64,000 nucleotides of DNA. Origin: Streptomyces goshikiensis (GTDB taxonomy: Bacteria; Actinomycetota; Actinomycetes; Streptomycetales; Streptomycetaceae). Under the pieces are notes generated by a model. That model worked only from the letters and a program-made list of their open reading frames with translations, did not search any database and was not told where the DNA came from. The stretch is from positions 248,001 through 312,000 of the forward strand of contig NZ_BMVE01000004.1 of assembly GCF_014650555.1 (NCBI RefSeq), written 5' to 3'. Of this stretch, positions 34,657 to 42,628 are shown one piece after another. The translations under genes were made by a program, and so were the position numbers. Every line of letters begins with the position of its first letter. Position 1 is the stretch's first letter.

Positions 34657-35313
34657 TCAGCCTCGGCGCGTGCGGGCGCGACGGGGCAGGTCGGTGGCGG
34701 CGGCGGAAGCGGTGGCCGTGGCGGTGGTGGTGGCCTGGGACGGTGTGGGCTCGGCTCCCCGGTCGGCCGGGCCGGCGAGCCGTACGAGCCGGGACTCGCA
34801 GTGGTCGAGCCAGCGGGCCTCGGCCTCGGTCTGGAAGATGAGCTGTTCCACGACGAGCAGCCACGCCAGGTCGTCGCGTTCGCCGGAGCGGCCGCTCTCG
34901 ATCTCGGCGAGTGCCTGCGCCTTGAGCCGGGTGTAGTCCTGCATCGCCTTGATCGTGGCGTGGCGCTGGGACTGGATGACGGCGCGGATGTCCACGCCGG
35001 GGGCGCCCACGGCCATGGCGAGCTTGATGGACAGCTCGTCGCGGGGCGGGTTGGTGCGGTCGACGGGGCGTTCGTACCACTGCCGGAGTTCGGCGCGTCC
35101 CGGATCGGTGATGGCGTAGAGGGTGTGCCCGGCGGGGTCCTCGCCGTCGGGGGCGACGAGTCCGTCGCGCTCCAGACGGGCGAGGGTGGTGTACACCTGC
35201 CCGACGTTGAGCGGCCAGGTGGAGCCGGTGCGGGATTCGAACTCGGTACGCAGCTGGGAGCCGTACCGAGGGCCCCGTTCCAGTAGGGCCAGAAGGCCGT
35301 GGCGGATCGACAT
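34657..35313 (-). CDS. PadR-family transcriptional regulator
   Basis: Winged-helix repressor of 218 residues. It opens MSIRHGLLALLERGPRYGSQ, followed by the wing region VGQVYTTLARLERDGLV and a C-terminal dimerisation helix bundle (about 100-185); an Ala/Thr/Arg-rich tail of some 25 residues closes it. PadR proteins often repress the ABC exporter encoded next to them, and here the operon order is padR-ATPase-permease. Its start codon lies at the edge of a 24-base palindrome (35312-35335), so autoregulation by blocking its own promoter or start is likely. No ribosome site is visible. Confidence 0.9.
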   Translation of the reverse strand: MSIRHGLLALLERGPRYGSQLRTEFESRTGSTWPLNVGQVYTTLARLERDGLVAPDGEDPAGHTLYAITDPGRAELRQWYERPVDRTNPPRDELSIKLAMAVGAPGVDIRAVIQSQRHATIKAMQDYTRLKAQALAEIESGRSGERDDLAWLLVVEQLIFQTEAEARWLDHCESRLVRLAGPADRGAEPTPSQATTTATATASAAATDLPRRARTRRG

Positions 35314-35335
35314 ACTCAGTATGTATACCGAGTAT
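35312..35335. promoter_or_regulatory. Palindromic operator over the padR start
   Basis: Outer arms ATACTC and GAGTAT enclose inner GTAT/ATAC blocks, giving 24 bases with dyad symmetry broken at only a few positions. It overlaps the padR ATG (35311-35313) and the AT-rich -10 region. This is a likely PadR binding site; the only other sequence nearby is the 118-base gap to the next minus-strand gene. Confidence 0.7.
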
Positions 35336-35453
35336 GCCCTCTCTCACAACCACCCTCGGGCGTACATCCCAAGGGGGATGCCCGCCGCCCCCTCCGCCGC
35401 ACGGCCCCCTCCGGCACCCCTGTGACACCCCCTGCGGCCCCGTCCGGCACCGC

Positions 35454-36041
35454 CTACGGCCCGCGCCGCAGCCGCATCCCCATGAAGCCCAGACCCAGCC
35501 CCATCAGGGCGAGTCCGGTGCCGAGCGGCAGGATGTGCGCGGCCAGATCGGCGGCCCGCCCGTTCGGCTCGGTCCCCTGGGCGAAGGCCGGGCGGTACGG
35601 CTCCGGTGACGGGCTCGGTACGACGGGCCGTACCGGGCGCGCCGGCGGCGCGGACGGCCGGGACGGCGCCGTCGGCGGCAGCTGCGGCGGTTCGGCGGGT
35701 TCCTGGCGCGGCCGCAGCCGCAGCGGCCGGGAGGCGAGCACCGTCTCGGGGTTGGCGGGCTCGGCCACGGGCCACCCGGGCCGCTCCCGCCCGGCGCCGG
35801 CGACACTGCCGGCGAGCTCCTCGTAGGCCCCCCGCGGTACGTCGCCCACGGGCCCGCCGTCGTCGGGCGCGCCCGCTCCGGGCACCGGGGCGAACGCCGC
35901 CGCGCCGAACGGTGAGGCGGGGGACAGGGCGATCCGCCCCGGGGCGCCGGGCGCGACGGCGCAGGCGGTCACGGGCGCGAGCACGGCGGCCGCCAGCACG
36001 GCCGAGGCCAGCCAGTGCGGCGCGCGCGGACGATGAGCCAC
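35454..36041 (-). CDS. Small secreted/membrane-anchored proline-rich protein, function unknown
   Basis: Protein of 195 residues that I do not recognise. The N-terminus MAHRPRAPHWLASAVLAAAV looks like a signal sequence, and a lipobox-like VTAC (about 24-27) could give a lipoprotein. The middle (about 40-160) is Pro/Ala/Gly-rich and probably unstructured. A second hydrophobic helix near the C-terminus (ILPLGTGLALMGLGLGFMGM) is followed by RLRRGP, a stop-transfer pattern similar to cell-wall-anchored proteins but without an LPxTG motif. It stands alone; the kinase gene downstream is on the same strand 160 bases earlier in window order. Confidence 0.7.
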   Translation of the reverse strand: MAHRPRAPHWLASAVLAAAVLAPVTACAVAPGAPGRIALSPASPFGAAAFAPVPGAGAPDDGGPVGDVPRGAYEELAGSVAGAGRERPGWPVAEPANPETVLASRPLRLRPRQEPAEPPQLPPTAPSRPSAPPARPVRPVVPSPSPEPYRPAFAQGTEPNGRAADLAAHILPLGTGLALMGLGLGFMGMRLRRGP

Positions 36042-36200
36042 GGGATGCCCCTCCCGTCCCTGAGGGCCTCCCCGGACGCCTGGTCCGGGGCAAACCGCGA
36101 TGTTTCGCTCAGGCTTACATGGTGGGGCAAAAGCGGCATCCCGGGCAGCCCATCAGGGCGGCCCGGGATGCCGGAGTCCTGGATCTACCGCGAACGGCTC

Positions 36201-37877
36201 CTACTCGGGGTTGCCGGTCGACACCGTCAGCGTGAACTCGGTGCCTTCCTTGTCGACCTTGTCCAGCGCCGCCGGGTTCTGCTCCAGGACGATGTCCTGG
36301 CCGTACACGGCCTCGTCCTTCTCCACGACCTTGTACTTCCAGCCGGCGGCCTGGATACAGGCCTTCACCGAGAGGATGTCCTTGTAGCGGAAGTCGGGCG
36401 CCGTGTACTTGGTCGCGTCGTTGTAGTACTTGGTCGGGTTCTTGCACTTCGCGTCCTCGATCAGGCGCGAGCGGTCCGGTCCCTTGTGACCGGCCTTGGC
36501 CGACGCCGAAGCCGAGGCGGCGGAAGAGCTGTCCGGACCGGCCTGGTTCCCGCCCTTGTCGTCGCCGTTGTTCGCGACCGCCCAGATCAGACCGCCGATC
36601 GCGATCAGGGCCACCGCGATCGCGCCCACGACCACCGGAGTGTTGCGCTTGCCGCCACCGCCGGCGCCGCCCGAGCCCCCGGAGGAGGCCTGGGGCGTGG
36701 CCGGCGAGATCGTGTACGGCGGCGGGGTCTGCGCGCCGAACTGCTGCTGGTGCTGCTGACCGGGCGGCGGCGTGTGCGGCTGCGGGTAGGCGTACCCGCC
36801 CTGCGCGTGCTGCTGCTGCCCCTGCTGCGGCGCGTACGGGGACGGCGCCGGGGCGTGCGGCGCCTGGTACGGCTGCTGGAGCGCCTGCGGCGGCGGCGAC
36901 CGGAACCCGGACTCCACCGGCGGGAACACGGCCGAGCTGACGCCGGCGCCGCTGCTCACGGGCCCGGAGCCCGGGACGATCGCCGGGGCACCGGTCTGAC
37001 CGGCCGACAGGACCCGCACGACCTCGTCCCGCATGGCCTCGGCCGTCGGGAAGCGCTCGTTCGGGTTCTTCTTCAGGGACCGCGCCACCAGCGCGTCCAT
37101 CGCCGGGCTCACCGACCGGTTGATGGAGGACGGGGCGACCGGCTCCTCCTGGACGTGCGCGTACGCGATGGCCAGCGGAGAGTCCGCCTCGAAGGGCAGC
37201 CGCCCCGTCAGCAGCTGGAACAGCATGATGCCGACCGAGTACAGGTCGGAGCGGGCGTCCACGGCGCGCCCCAGAGCCTGCTCGGGCGACAGGTACTGCG
37301 GGGTGCCGACGACCATGCCGGTCTGCGTCATCGAGGTGACGCCGGACTGCATCGCGCGGGCGATGCCGAAGTCCATCACCTTGACCACGCCGCGCTTGGT
37401 CATCATCACGTTGCCGGGCTTGATGTCGCGGTGGACCAGGCCCATCTCGTGGCTGGTCTCCAGCGCGGCCAGCACGTCGGCCGTCACCTTCAGCGCCTTC
37501 TCCGCCGGCATCGCCCCGTACTGGGTCACATCGGACTGCAGGACGGAGCCGAGCGGCTTGCCCTCGACGTACTCCATGACGATGTACGGCATCAGCGCGC
37601 CGTCGAGGTCGCCCTCGCCCGTATCGAATACCGAGACGATGTTCGTGTGCGACAGTTTGGCAACAGCCTGGGCCTCACGACGGAACCGCTCGCGGAACGA
37701 CGCCTCCCGGCCGAGTTCGCTGTGCAGGGTCTTGATGGCGACCTGGCGGTCCAGTGCGGAGTCGTACGCGAGGTAGACGGACGCCATGCCGCCCTCGCCG
37801 AGCAAATCCCTTAGCTGGTAACGGCCACCGGCCAGGGAGCCGCCTGCGTACCGGCCCTGAGTGCCGTCCTGGCTCAT
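36201..37877 (-). CDS. PASTA-domain Ser/Thr protein kinase
   Basis: Transmembrane receptor-type kinase of 558 residues. The kinase domain (about 17-275) has GEGGMASVYLA, the catalytic Lys in VAIKTL, HRDIKPGNVM, DFGIA and GTPQYLSPEQA. A Pro/Gln-rich linker (about 300-415) leads to one membrane helix (VVVGAIAVALIAIGGLIWAV) and a single C-terminal PASTA-like domain that may bind muropeptide or beta-lactam. ATG 37877 (MSQDGTQGRY) is chosen; it follows GAGGGG at 11 bases. It is divergent from a second kinase at 38119. Targets are unknown. Confidence 0.92.
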   Translation of the reverse strand: MSQDGTQGRYAGGSLAGGRYQLRDLLGEGGMASVYLAYDSALDRQVAIKTLHSELGREASFRERFRREAQAVAKLSHTNIVSVFDTGEGDLDGALMPYIVMEYVEGKPLGSVLQSDVTQYGAMPAEKALKVTADVLAALETSHEMGLVHRDIKPGNVMMTKRGVVKVMDFGIARAMQSGVTSMTQTGMVVGTPQYLSPEQALGRAVDARSDLYSVGIMLFQLLTGRLPFEADSPLAIAYAHVQEEPVAPSSINRSVSPAMDALVARSLKKNPNERFPTAEAMRDEVVRVLSAGQTGAPAIVPGSGPVSSGAGVSSAVFPPVESGFRSPPPQALQQPYQAPHAPAPSPYAPQQGQQQHAQGGYAYPQPHTPPPGQQHQQQFGAQTPPPYTISPATPQASSGGSGGAGGGGKRNTPVVVGAIAVALIAIGGLIWAVANNGDDKGGNQAGPDSSSAASASASAKAGHKGPDRSRLIEDAKCKNPTKYYNDATKYTAPDFRYKDILSVKACIQAAGWKYKVVEKDEAVYGQDIVLEQNPAALDKVDKEGTEFTLTVSTGNPE

Positions 37878-38035
37878 GACTGTTGCTTCCCCTCGGGATG
37901 TGTCCCTACGCGTCTGGCTGAGCGCATGTCGCGCCCAGTCTGCCGGAGGGCAAGCACACGTCAAGCCGGGTACGCGTTCCGTGACCACAAGGCCACCGCG
38001 CGCCATTGTCCGAACGGTGAGCGGTTGCGAGGCTG

Positions 38036-38041
38036 TAGCGT
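38036..38041 (+). promoter_or_regulatory. Candidate -10 box TAGCGT upstream of kinase 38119
   Basis: TAGCGT about 78 bases before the kinase ATG, in the 241-base divergent gap between the two kinase genes. No convincing -35 is seen. Nothing else stands out in this gap. Confidence 0.35.
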
Positions 38042-38118
38042 TCACCGCAGAACCCCGAAAAGGCCCTTGACGCAGGGCCCACCGCGAGCGCGGACGAGAG
38101 AGACGACGGCGAGGACTG

Positions 38119-39837
38119 ATGGCACCCGAACCCGAGGGAAACGGCGCCGGGATGGCCGACGGTCCTGAGCACTGGGGCGCGGGCGGCCTGGTGGGGGACG
38201 GCCGTTACCGGCTGACCCACAGACTGGGCCGCGGCGGCATGGCCGAGGTGTTCGCGGCCGAGGACGTCCGGCTCGGGCGCACCGTCGCCGTGAAGCTGCT
38301 GCGGGCCGACCTCGCAGAGGACCCGGTCTCCAAGGCGCGCTTCACCCGTGAGGCACAGTCGGTCGCCGGCCTGAACCACCACGCCGTCGTCGCCGTGTAC
38401 GACTCGGGCGAGGACCGGGTCGGCCCGAACGTCGTCCCGTACATCGTGATGGAGCTCGTCGAGGGCCTGACCATCCGCGAGCTGCTGCTCAGCGCGGAGG
38501 CGCCGGGGCCCGACCAGGCGCTCATCATCGTGTCGGGCGTGCTCGAAGCGCTCGCCTACTCGCACCAGCACGGCATCGTGCACCGCGACATCAAGCCCGC
38601 CAACGTCATCATCACCAACACCGGCGCGGTGAAGGTGATGGACTTCGGCATCGCGCGCGCCCTGCACGGCGCGCAGTCGACGATGACTCAGACCGGCATG
38701 GTCATGGGCACTCCGCAGTACCTGTCGCCGGAGCAGGCCCTCGGCAAGGCCGTGGACCACCGCAGCGACCTGTACGCGACCGGCTGCCTGCTGTACGAAC
38801 TGCTCGCGCTGCGGCCCCCCTTCACCGGTGAGACCCCGCTGTCGGTGGTCTACCAGCACGTCCAGGACGCCCCGGTGCCGCCCTCGCAGCTGCCGGAGGG
38901 CGCGAGCATCCCGGCGGAGCTCGACGGCCTGGTGATGCGGTCGCTGGCCAAGGACCCGGACGACCGGTTCCAGAGCGCCGAGGAGATGCGCGGGCTCGTC
39001 CAGTACGCGCTCCAGATGCTCCAGGACCAGGGGCCGAACACCGGCACCTGGAACACCGGTCCGGTCACCATGGCGCTGCCGCACGGCCGGGGCGGCGCCG
39101 CCCCGACCGCGGCGATGCCGGTGAGCGGGACGGGCGGCCAGCAGCAGTACCCCTCGCACGCCACGACCTCGCAGTTCCAGAAGCCGATGGTGCCGCCGCT
39201 GAATCCGGACGACGGCTCGGCCTTCCCGGGCGGCGGCGGCCACGGCGGTGGCCAGGGCGGCGGCGGTCAGGGTGGCCACGGCGGCCACGGCGGCCACGGC
39301 GGTTACGACGGCTACGACGACCGCCGGGGCAACGGCCGCTGGAAGATGTGGCTGTTCGCCGTGCTCGCGGTCATCGCGATCGCGGGCGGTGTGGCGTACG
39401 CCGTCAGCAACGTGGGCTCGAACAGCCAGAAGGGCGGCAGCGGTGGAACCACCGCCGTGACCCCCTCGAAGAAGAGCAGCGAGGGCAGCCAGGAGAGCAC
39501 CCCGAGCACGCCGGAGACCGAGCAGCAGCACAAGACTCCGGAGAACTCGCGCTCGTACGAGGGCAGCTACCAGCCGAGCCCGAGCCGCAGCAAGTCCTCG
39601 CCGAGCTACAGCCCGTCGAGCTCGCCGTCGGGTTCCCCCTCGGCTTCGAAGTCGACCTCGCCGAAGCCGTCGACGGGCTCGTCCACGCCGCCGACGAAGC
39701 CGACGCCGCCCACGACCATCGGCGGCAACACCGGCGGTCCCGGCGGCGGTGCCGGTGGGGCCGGCGGCGCCGGTGGTCCCGGCGGCACCGGCACCGTGGC
39801 CGGTGCCGGTGGTGGCGGAGGAACCGAGAACGAGTAG
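38119..39837 (+). CDS. Ser/Thr protein kinase with low-complexity extracellular tail (no PASTA)
   Basis: Membrane kinase of 572 residues. The catalytic domain (about 30-290) has GRGGMAEVFAAED, VAVKLL, HRDIKPANVI, DFGIA and GTPQYLSPEQA. After a Gln/Gly/His-rich linker that contains GGHGG repeats comes one helix (KMWLFAVLAVIAIAGGVAYA). The roughly 180 extracellular residues are Ser/Thr/Pro-rich and end in a Gly-rich stretch, with no PASTA domain, unlike its divergent neighbour. ATG 38119 has GAGGACTG ahead. Tight sequence similarity of the two kinase domains suggests duplication. A very strong terminator follows. Confidence 0.9.
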   Translation: MAPEPEGNGAGMADGPEHWGAGGLVGDGRYRLTHRLGRGGMAEVFAAEDVRLGRTVAVKLLRADLAEDPVSKARFTREAQSVAGLNHHAVVAVYDSGEDRVGPNVVPYIVMELVEGLTIRELLLSAEAPGPDQALIIVSGVLEALAYSHQHGIVHRDIKPANVIITNTGAVKVMDFGIARALHGAQSTMTQTGMVMGTPQYLSPEQALGKAVDHRSDLYATGCLLYELLALRPPFTGETPLSVVYQHVQDAPVPPSQLPEGASIPAELDGLVMRSLAKDPDDRFQSAEEMRGLVQYALQMLQDQGPNTGTWNTGPVTMALPHGRGGAAPTAAMPVSGTGGQQQYPSHATTSQFQKPMVPPLNPDDGSAFPGGGGHGGGQGGGGQGGHGGHGGHGGYDGYDDRRGNGRWKMWLFAVLAVIAIAGGVAYAVSNVGSNSQKGGSGGTTAVTPSKKSSEGSQESTPSTPETEQQHKTPENSRSYEGSYQPSPSRSKSSPSYSPSSSPSGSPSASKSTSPKPSTGSSTPPTKPTPPTTIGGNTGGPGGGAGGAGGAGGPGGTGTVAGAGGGGGTENE

Positions 39838-39845
39838 CGCGTACG

Positions 39846-39894
39846 TACGGAAAGGGCCGGGCGGAAGTAGTAATTCCGCCCGGCCCTTTCCGTA
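39846..39894. terminator. Very strong hairpin terminator after the kinase
   Basis: A 21-base perfect stem (TACGGAAAGGGCCGGGCGGA-type arm at 39846-39866 pairing with 39874-39894) and a seven-base loop GTAGTAA, nine bases after the stop. It ends the kinase transcript and would also stop transcription arriving from the convergent PPOX gene. Confidence 0.9.
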
Positions 39895-39935
39895 TGCGCA
39901 CAGTGATATCAGCTGATCAGAGGCTCATCAGAAGG

Positions 39936-40364
39936 TCATAGGACGGCGTGCTGAAAGCGGCGCTCCTGCCGGGCCTCATTACCGGCCAGCGTGTGGACGG
40001 TCACGAACTGCGGCTCGATTCGCAGGTGGACGGGGTCGAAGGCCGCGCCGTCCACGAAATGCGGTCCCGGACCGAAAAGCGCCACCTCGGCGGTGGTCGG
40101 TTCGACGATCCTGGCGGTGCCGGTGAACTGGACCGACCACAGCCGTGCGTCCCCGGAATTGAAGTTGTCGGCGCCGTAGGACACCACGCTGCCGTTGCAC
40201 GCCTGGTGGTGGCCGAAACCGGCGTGCATCCGCAGCACCACCGCGTGCCCGGCCACGATGTGGCGGGCCGGGGCGAGAAAGGGCAGAGCGCGCAGACTGG
40301 TGGCGACCCGGCCGTACGGCACGCGCCGCAGCAGTTCGATCGCGTGGAGTTCCTCTGTGGACAT
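39936..40364 (-). CDS. Pyridoxamine 5'-phosphate oxidase-like (split-barrel flavin) protein
   Basis: Small protein of 142 residues, ATG at 40362-40364 (longer GTG start possible at 40409). It begins MSTEELHAIELLRRVPYGRV and has the split-barrel core HIVAGHAVVLRMHAGFGHH, NGSVVSYGADNF, RLWSVQFTGTARIVEP and FVTVHTLAG. This is the actinobacterial pattern of flavin (or heme or F420)-binding stress proteins, often neighbours of DevR-like regulators, as here. The cofactor and substrate are not known. It converges on the kinase gene, with the strong hairpin in between. Confidence 0.8.
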   Translation of the reverse strand: MSTEELHAIELLRRVPYGRVATSLRALPFLAPARHIVAGHAVVLRMHAGFGHHQACNGSVVSYGADNFNSGDARLWSVQFTGTARIVEPTTAEVALFGPGPHFVDGAAFDPVHLRIEPQFVTVHTLAGNEARQERRFQHAVL

Positions 40365-40449
40365 GCCGTCCACTCTCGGTGACCGCCCTCCGCCAGGGAA
40401 GGGGATCACGCCCCGATGATCGAGGACGTTGGTCCCGAATCGGCCGGTA

Positions 40450-41127
40450 TCAGCGCTTCTCGGCCTGGAGGCGGGCCACGTACGCGGCGGCCTGGGAGCG
40501 GCGCTCCATCCCCAGTTTGGACAGCAGGCTGGAGACGTAGTTCTTGATGGTCTTCTCGGCCAGGTGCAGCCGCTCGCCGATGACGCGGTTCGTCAGGCCC
40601 TCGCCGATCAGGTCGAGGATCTTGCGCTCCTGGTCGGTCAGATTGGCGAGCCGGTCGTCACCCTTGCCGTTCTTGCCGTCACGCAGCCGCTCCAGCACCC
40701 GGGCGGTCGCGACGGGGTCGAGCAGGGACTTGCCGGCCGCCACGTCCCGTACGGCGTTCAGGAGTTCATTGCCGCGGATCGCCTTGAGCACGTAGCCCGA
40801 GGCCCCGGCCATGATGGCGTCGAACAGGGCCTCGTCGTCCGCGAAGGAGGTCAGCATCAGGCACTTGATGTCCTCGTCCTGGGAGCGGACCTCCCGGCAC
40901 ACCTCCACCCCGCTGCCGTCCGGCAGGCGCACGTCCAGGACGGCCACGTCGGGGCGCGTGGCGGGGATCCGGACCAGCGCGTCCGCCGTGGTACCCGCCT
41001 CGCCGACGATCTCGATGTCGTCCTCCACCGACAGGAGCTCGTGGACGCCGCGACGGACCACTTCGTGGTCGTCCAAGAGGAATACCTTGATTTTTCCGTT
41101 TTCGCGCACGGAGTCAGTTTCACACAC
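40450..41127 (-). CDS. DevR/NarL-type response regulator
   Basis: Response regulator of 225 residues. The receiver domain has FLLDDHEVVRRGVHELLSVE, phospho-acceptor Asp in DVAVLDVRLPDGSG, LTSFADDEALF and VLKAIRGNELLNAV. The LuxR-type helix-turn-helix is LTDQERKILDLIGEGLTNRV followed by LAEKTIKNYVSSLLSKLG. The sequence is close to DevR/DosR of the oxygen and redox-sensing systems, but no kinase gene is adjacent. The start is uncertain: GTG 41127 follows AAGGGGTGA; GTG 41109 (VRENGKIKVF) is possible. It is divergent from the second bkd operon across a dyad-rich 307-base gap. Confidence 0.9.
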   Translation of the reverse strand: MCETDSVRENGKIKVFLLDDHEVVRRGVHELLSVEDDIEIVGEAGTTADALVRIPATRPDVAVLDVRLPDGSGVEVCREVRSQDEDIKCLMLTSFADDEALFDAIMAGASGYVLKAIRGNELLNAVRDVAAGKSLLDPVATARVLERLRDGKNGKGDDRLANLTDQERKILDLIGEGLTNRVIGERLHLAEKTIKNYVSSLLSKLGMERRSQAAAYVARLQAEKR

Positions 41128-41220
41128 TCACCCCTTCCCTGCCGGGGTTACCCGGGATAACGTGCCGTTGTTCCGGCCCCCTGCAAGGCTGTGACCAGTG
41201 CTTGTTCCCGCTTCCTCGGA

Positions 41221-41242
41221 TTTACTTGGAAATCCAAGCAAA
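41221..41242. promoter_or_regulatory. Palindrome CTTGGA-AA-TCCAAG in the bkdA1 promoter region
   Basis: Perfect six-base arms at 41225-41238, flanked by TTT and AAA that extend the symmetry with one mismatch each side. It lies about 200 bases before the E1-alpha start and 95 bases before the divergent response regulator. The rest of the gap (41128-41434) holds the second dyad at 41262 and a GGAGGAGCAC ribosome site; no gene is seen. Confidence 0.55.
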
Positions 41243-41261
41243 AACCCAGGTCAAGTGAGGT

Positions 41262-41277
41262 TTCGCAGTCATGCGAA
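41262..41277. promoter_or_regulatory. Palindrome TTCGCA-GTCA-TGCGAA in the bkdA1 promoter region
   Basis: Perfect six-base arms separated by GTCA, 24 bases from the first dyad. It differs from the PaaR-type sites, so a different regulator is implied (an Lrp-type protein or the response regulator nearby are candidates). Confidence 0.5.
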
Positions 41278-41434
41278 GCACTGGGTAACGTGCATTGCGC
41301 AGGGCACTCGCCGGGGCACCTGTCACGCCTGAATCCCGTACGGGCCGCGCACCCACCCCGTGGGCGGGTACGGATACAGGTGAGCCGCACTGGACCCCGG
41401 AGAACCCGGGTGCCGGACCGACGGAGGAGCACAC

Positions 41435-42628
41435 GTGACCGTGGAGAGCACTGCCGCGCGCAAGCCGCGACGCAGCAGCGGCACCAAGCGGGCGGCAGGC
41501 GCGGCCAGCGCCGCCAAGGCCGCCGCCGCCACCGCGCAGAACGCCGAGCCCCAGCTCGTACAGCTGCTGACGCCCGAGGGGGAGCGGGTCGAATCCGCCG
41601 AGAACGCGGAGTTCGCCCCCTTCGTCGCCGACATCACCACCGAGGACCTGCGCGGGCTCTACCGCGACATGGTCCTGACCCGCCGTTTCGACGGCGAGGC
41701 GACCGCCCTGCAGCGCCAGGGCGAGCTGGGCCTGTGGGCCTCGCTCCTGGGCCAGGAGGCCGCGCAGATCGGCTCCGGCCGGGCGCTGCGCGACGACGAC
41801 TACGTCTTCCCGACCTACCGTGAGCACGGTGTGGCCTGGTGCCGTGGCGTCGACCCGACCAACCTGCTCGGCATGTTCCGCGGTGTGAACCACGGCGGCT
41901 GGGACCCCACGATCAACAACTTCCACCTGTACACGATCGTGATCGGCTCGCAGACGCTGCACGCGACCGGTTACGCGATGGGTGTGGCCAAGGACGGCGC
42001 CGACTCGGCGGTCATCGCCTACTTCGGCGACGGTGCCTCCAGCCAGGGCGACGTGGCCGAGGCGTTCACCTTCTCGGCCGTCTACAACTCCCCCGTGGTG
42101 TTCTTCTGCCAGAACAACCAGTGGGCGATCTCCGAGCCGACCGAGCGCCAGATGCGCGTGCCGCTGTACCAGCGCGCGCAGGGCTTCGGCTTCCCGGGCG
42201 TCCGCGTCGACGGCAACGACGTCCTGGCCTGTCTGGCCGTGACCCGCTGGGCGCTGGAGCGCGCCCGCCGCGGCGAGGGCCCGACCCTGGTCGAGGCGTA
42301 CACGTACCGCATGGGCGCGCACACCACCTCCGACGACCCGACGAAGTACCGGCGGGACGAGGAGACGGCGGCGTGGGAGGCCAAGGACCCGATCCTGCGC
42401 CTGAAGGCCCACCTGCTGGCGACCGGCGGCGCCGACGAGGCCTTCTTCGAGGGCCTGGAGGCGGAGAGCGAGACGCTGGGCAAGCGGGTGCGCGAGGTCG
42501 TGCGCGCCATGCCCGACCCCGACACCATGGCGATCTTCGAGAACGTCTACGCGGACGGGCACGCGCTCGTCGACGAGGAGCGCGCCCAGTTCGCCGCCTA
42601 CCTCGCGTCCTTCGAGGAGGGTCACTGA
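41435..42628 (+). CDS. bkdA1: Branched-chain 2-oxoacid dehydrogenase E1 alpha subunit (second copy)
   Basis: ThDP-dependent E1-alpha of 397 residues. Its ThDP motif runs from GDGASSQGDVAEAF to NN in FFCQNNQWAIS, and YRMGAHTTSDDPTKYRRDEE is the regulatory loop region. An Ala/Lys-rich N-terminal extension of about 40 residues is absent from the copy at 22343. GTG 41435 has GGAGGAGCACAC in front. It starts the second E1a-E1b-E2 operon in the window; from its partners and the recalled S. coelicolor order I take it as branched-chain specific, but pyruvate specificity cannot be excluded by sequence alone. Confidence 0.88.
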   Translation: MTVESTAARKPRRSSGTKRAAGAASAAKAAAATAQNAEPQLVQLLTPEGERVESAENAEFAPFVADITTEDLRGLYRDMVLTRRFDGEATALQRQGELGLWASLLGQEAAQIGSGRALRDDDYVFPTYREHGVAWCRGVDPTNLLGMFRGVNHGGWDPTINNFHLYTIVIGSQTLHATGYAMGVAKDGADSAVIAYFGDGASSQGDVAEAFTFSAVYNSPVVFFCQNNQWAISEPTERQMRVPLYQRAQGFGFPGVRVDGNDVLACLAVTRWALERARRGEGPTLVEAYTYRMGAHTTSDDPTKYRRDEETAAWEAKDPILRLKAHLLATGGADEAFFEGLEAESETLGKRVREVVRAMPDPDTMAIFENVYADGHALVDEERAQFAAYLASFEEGH

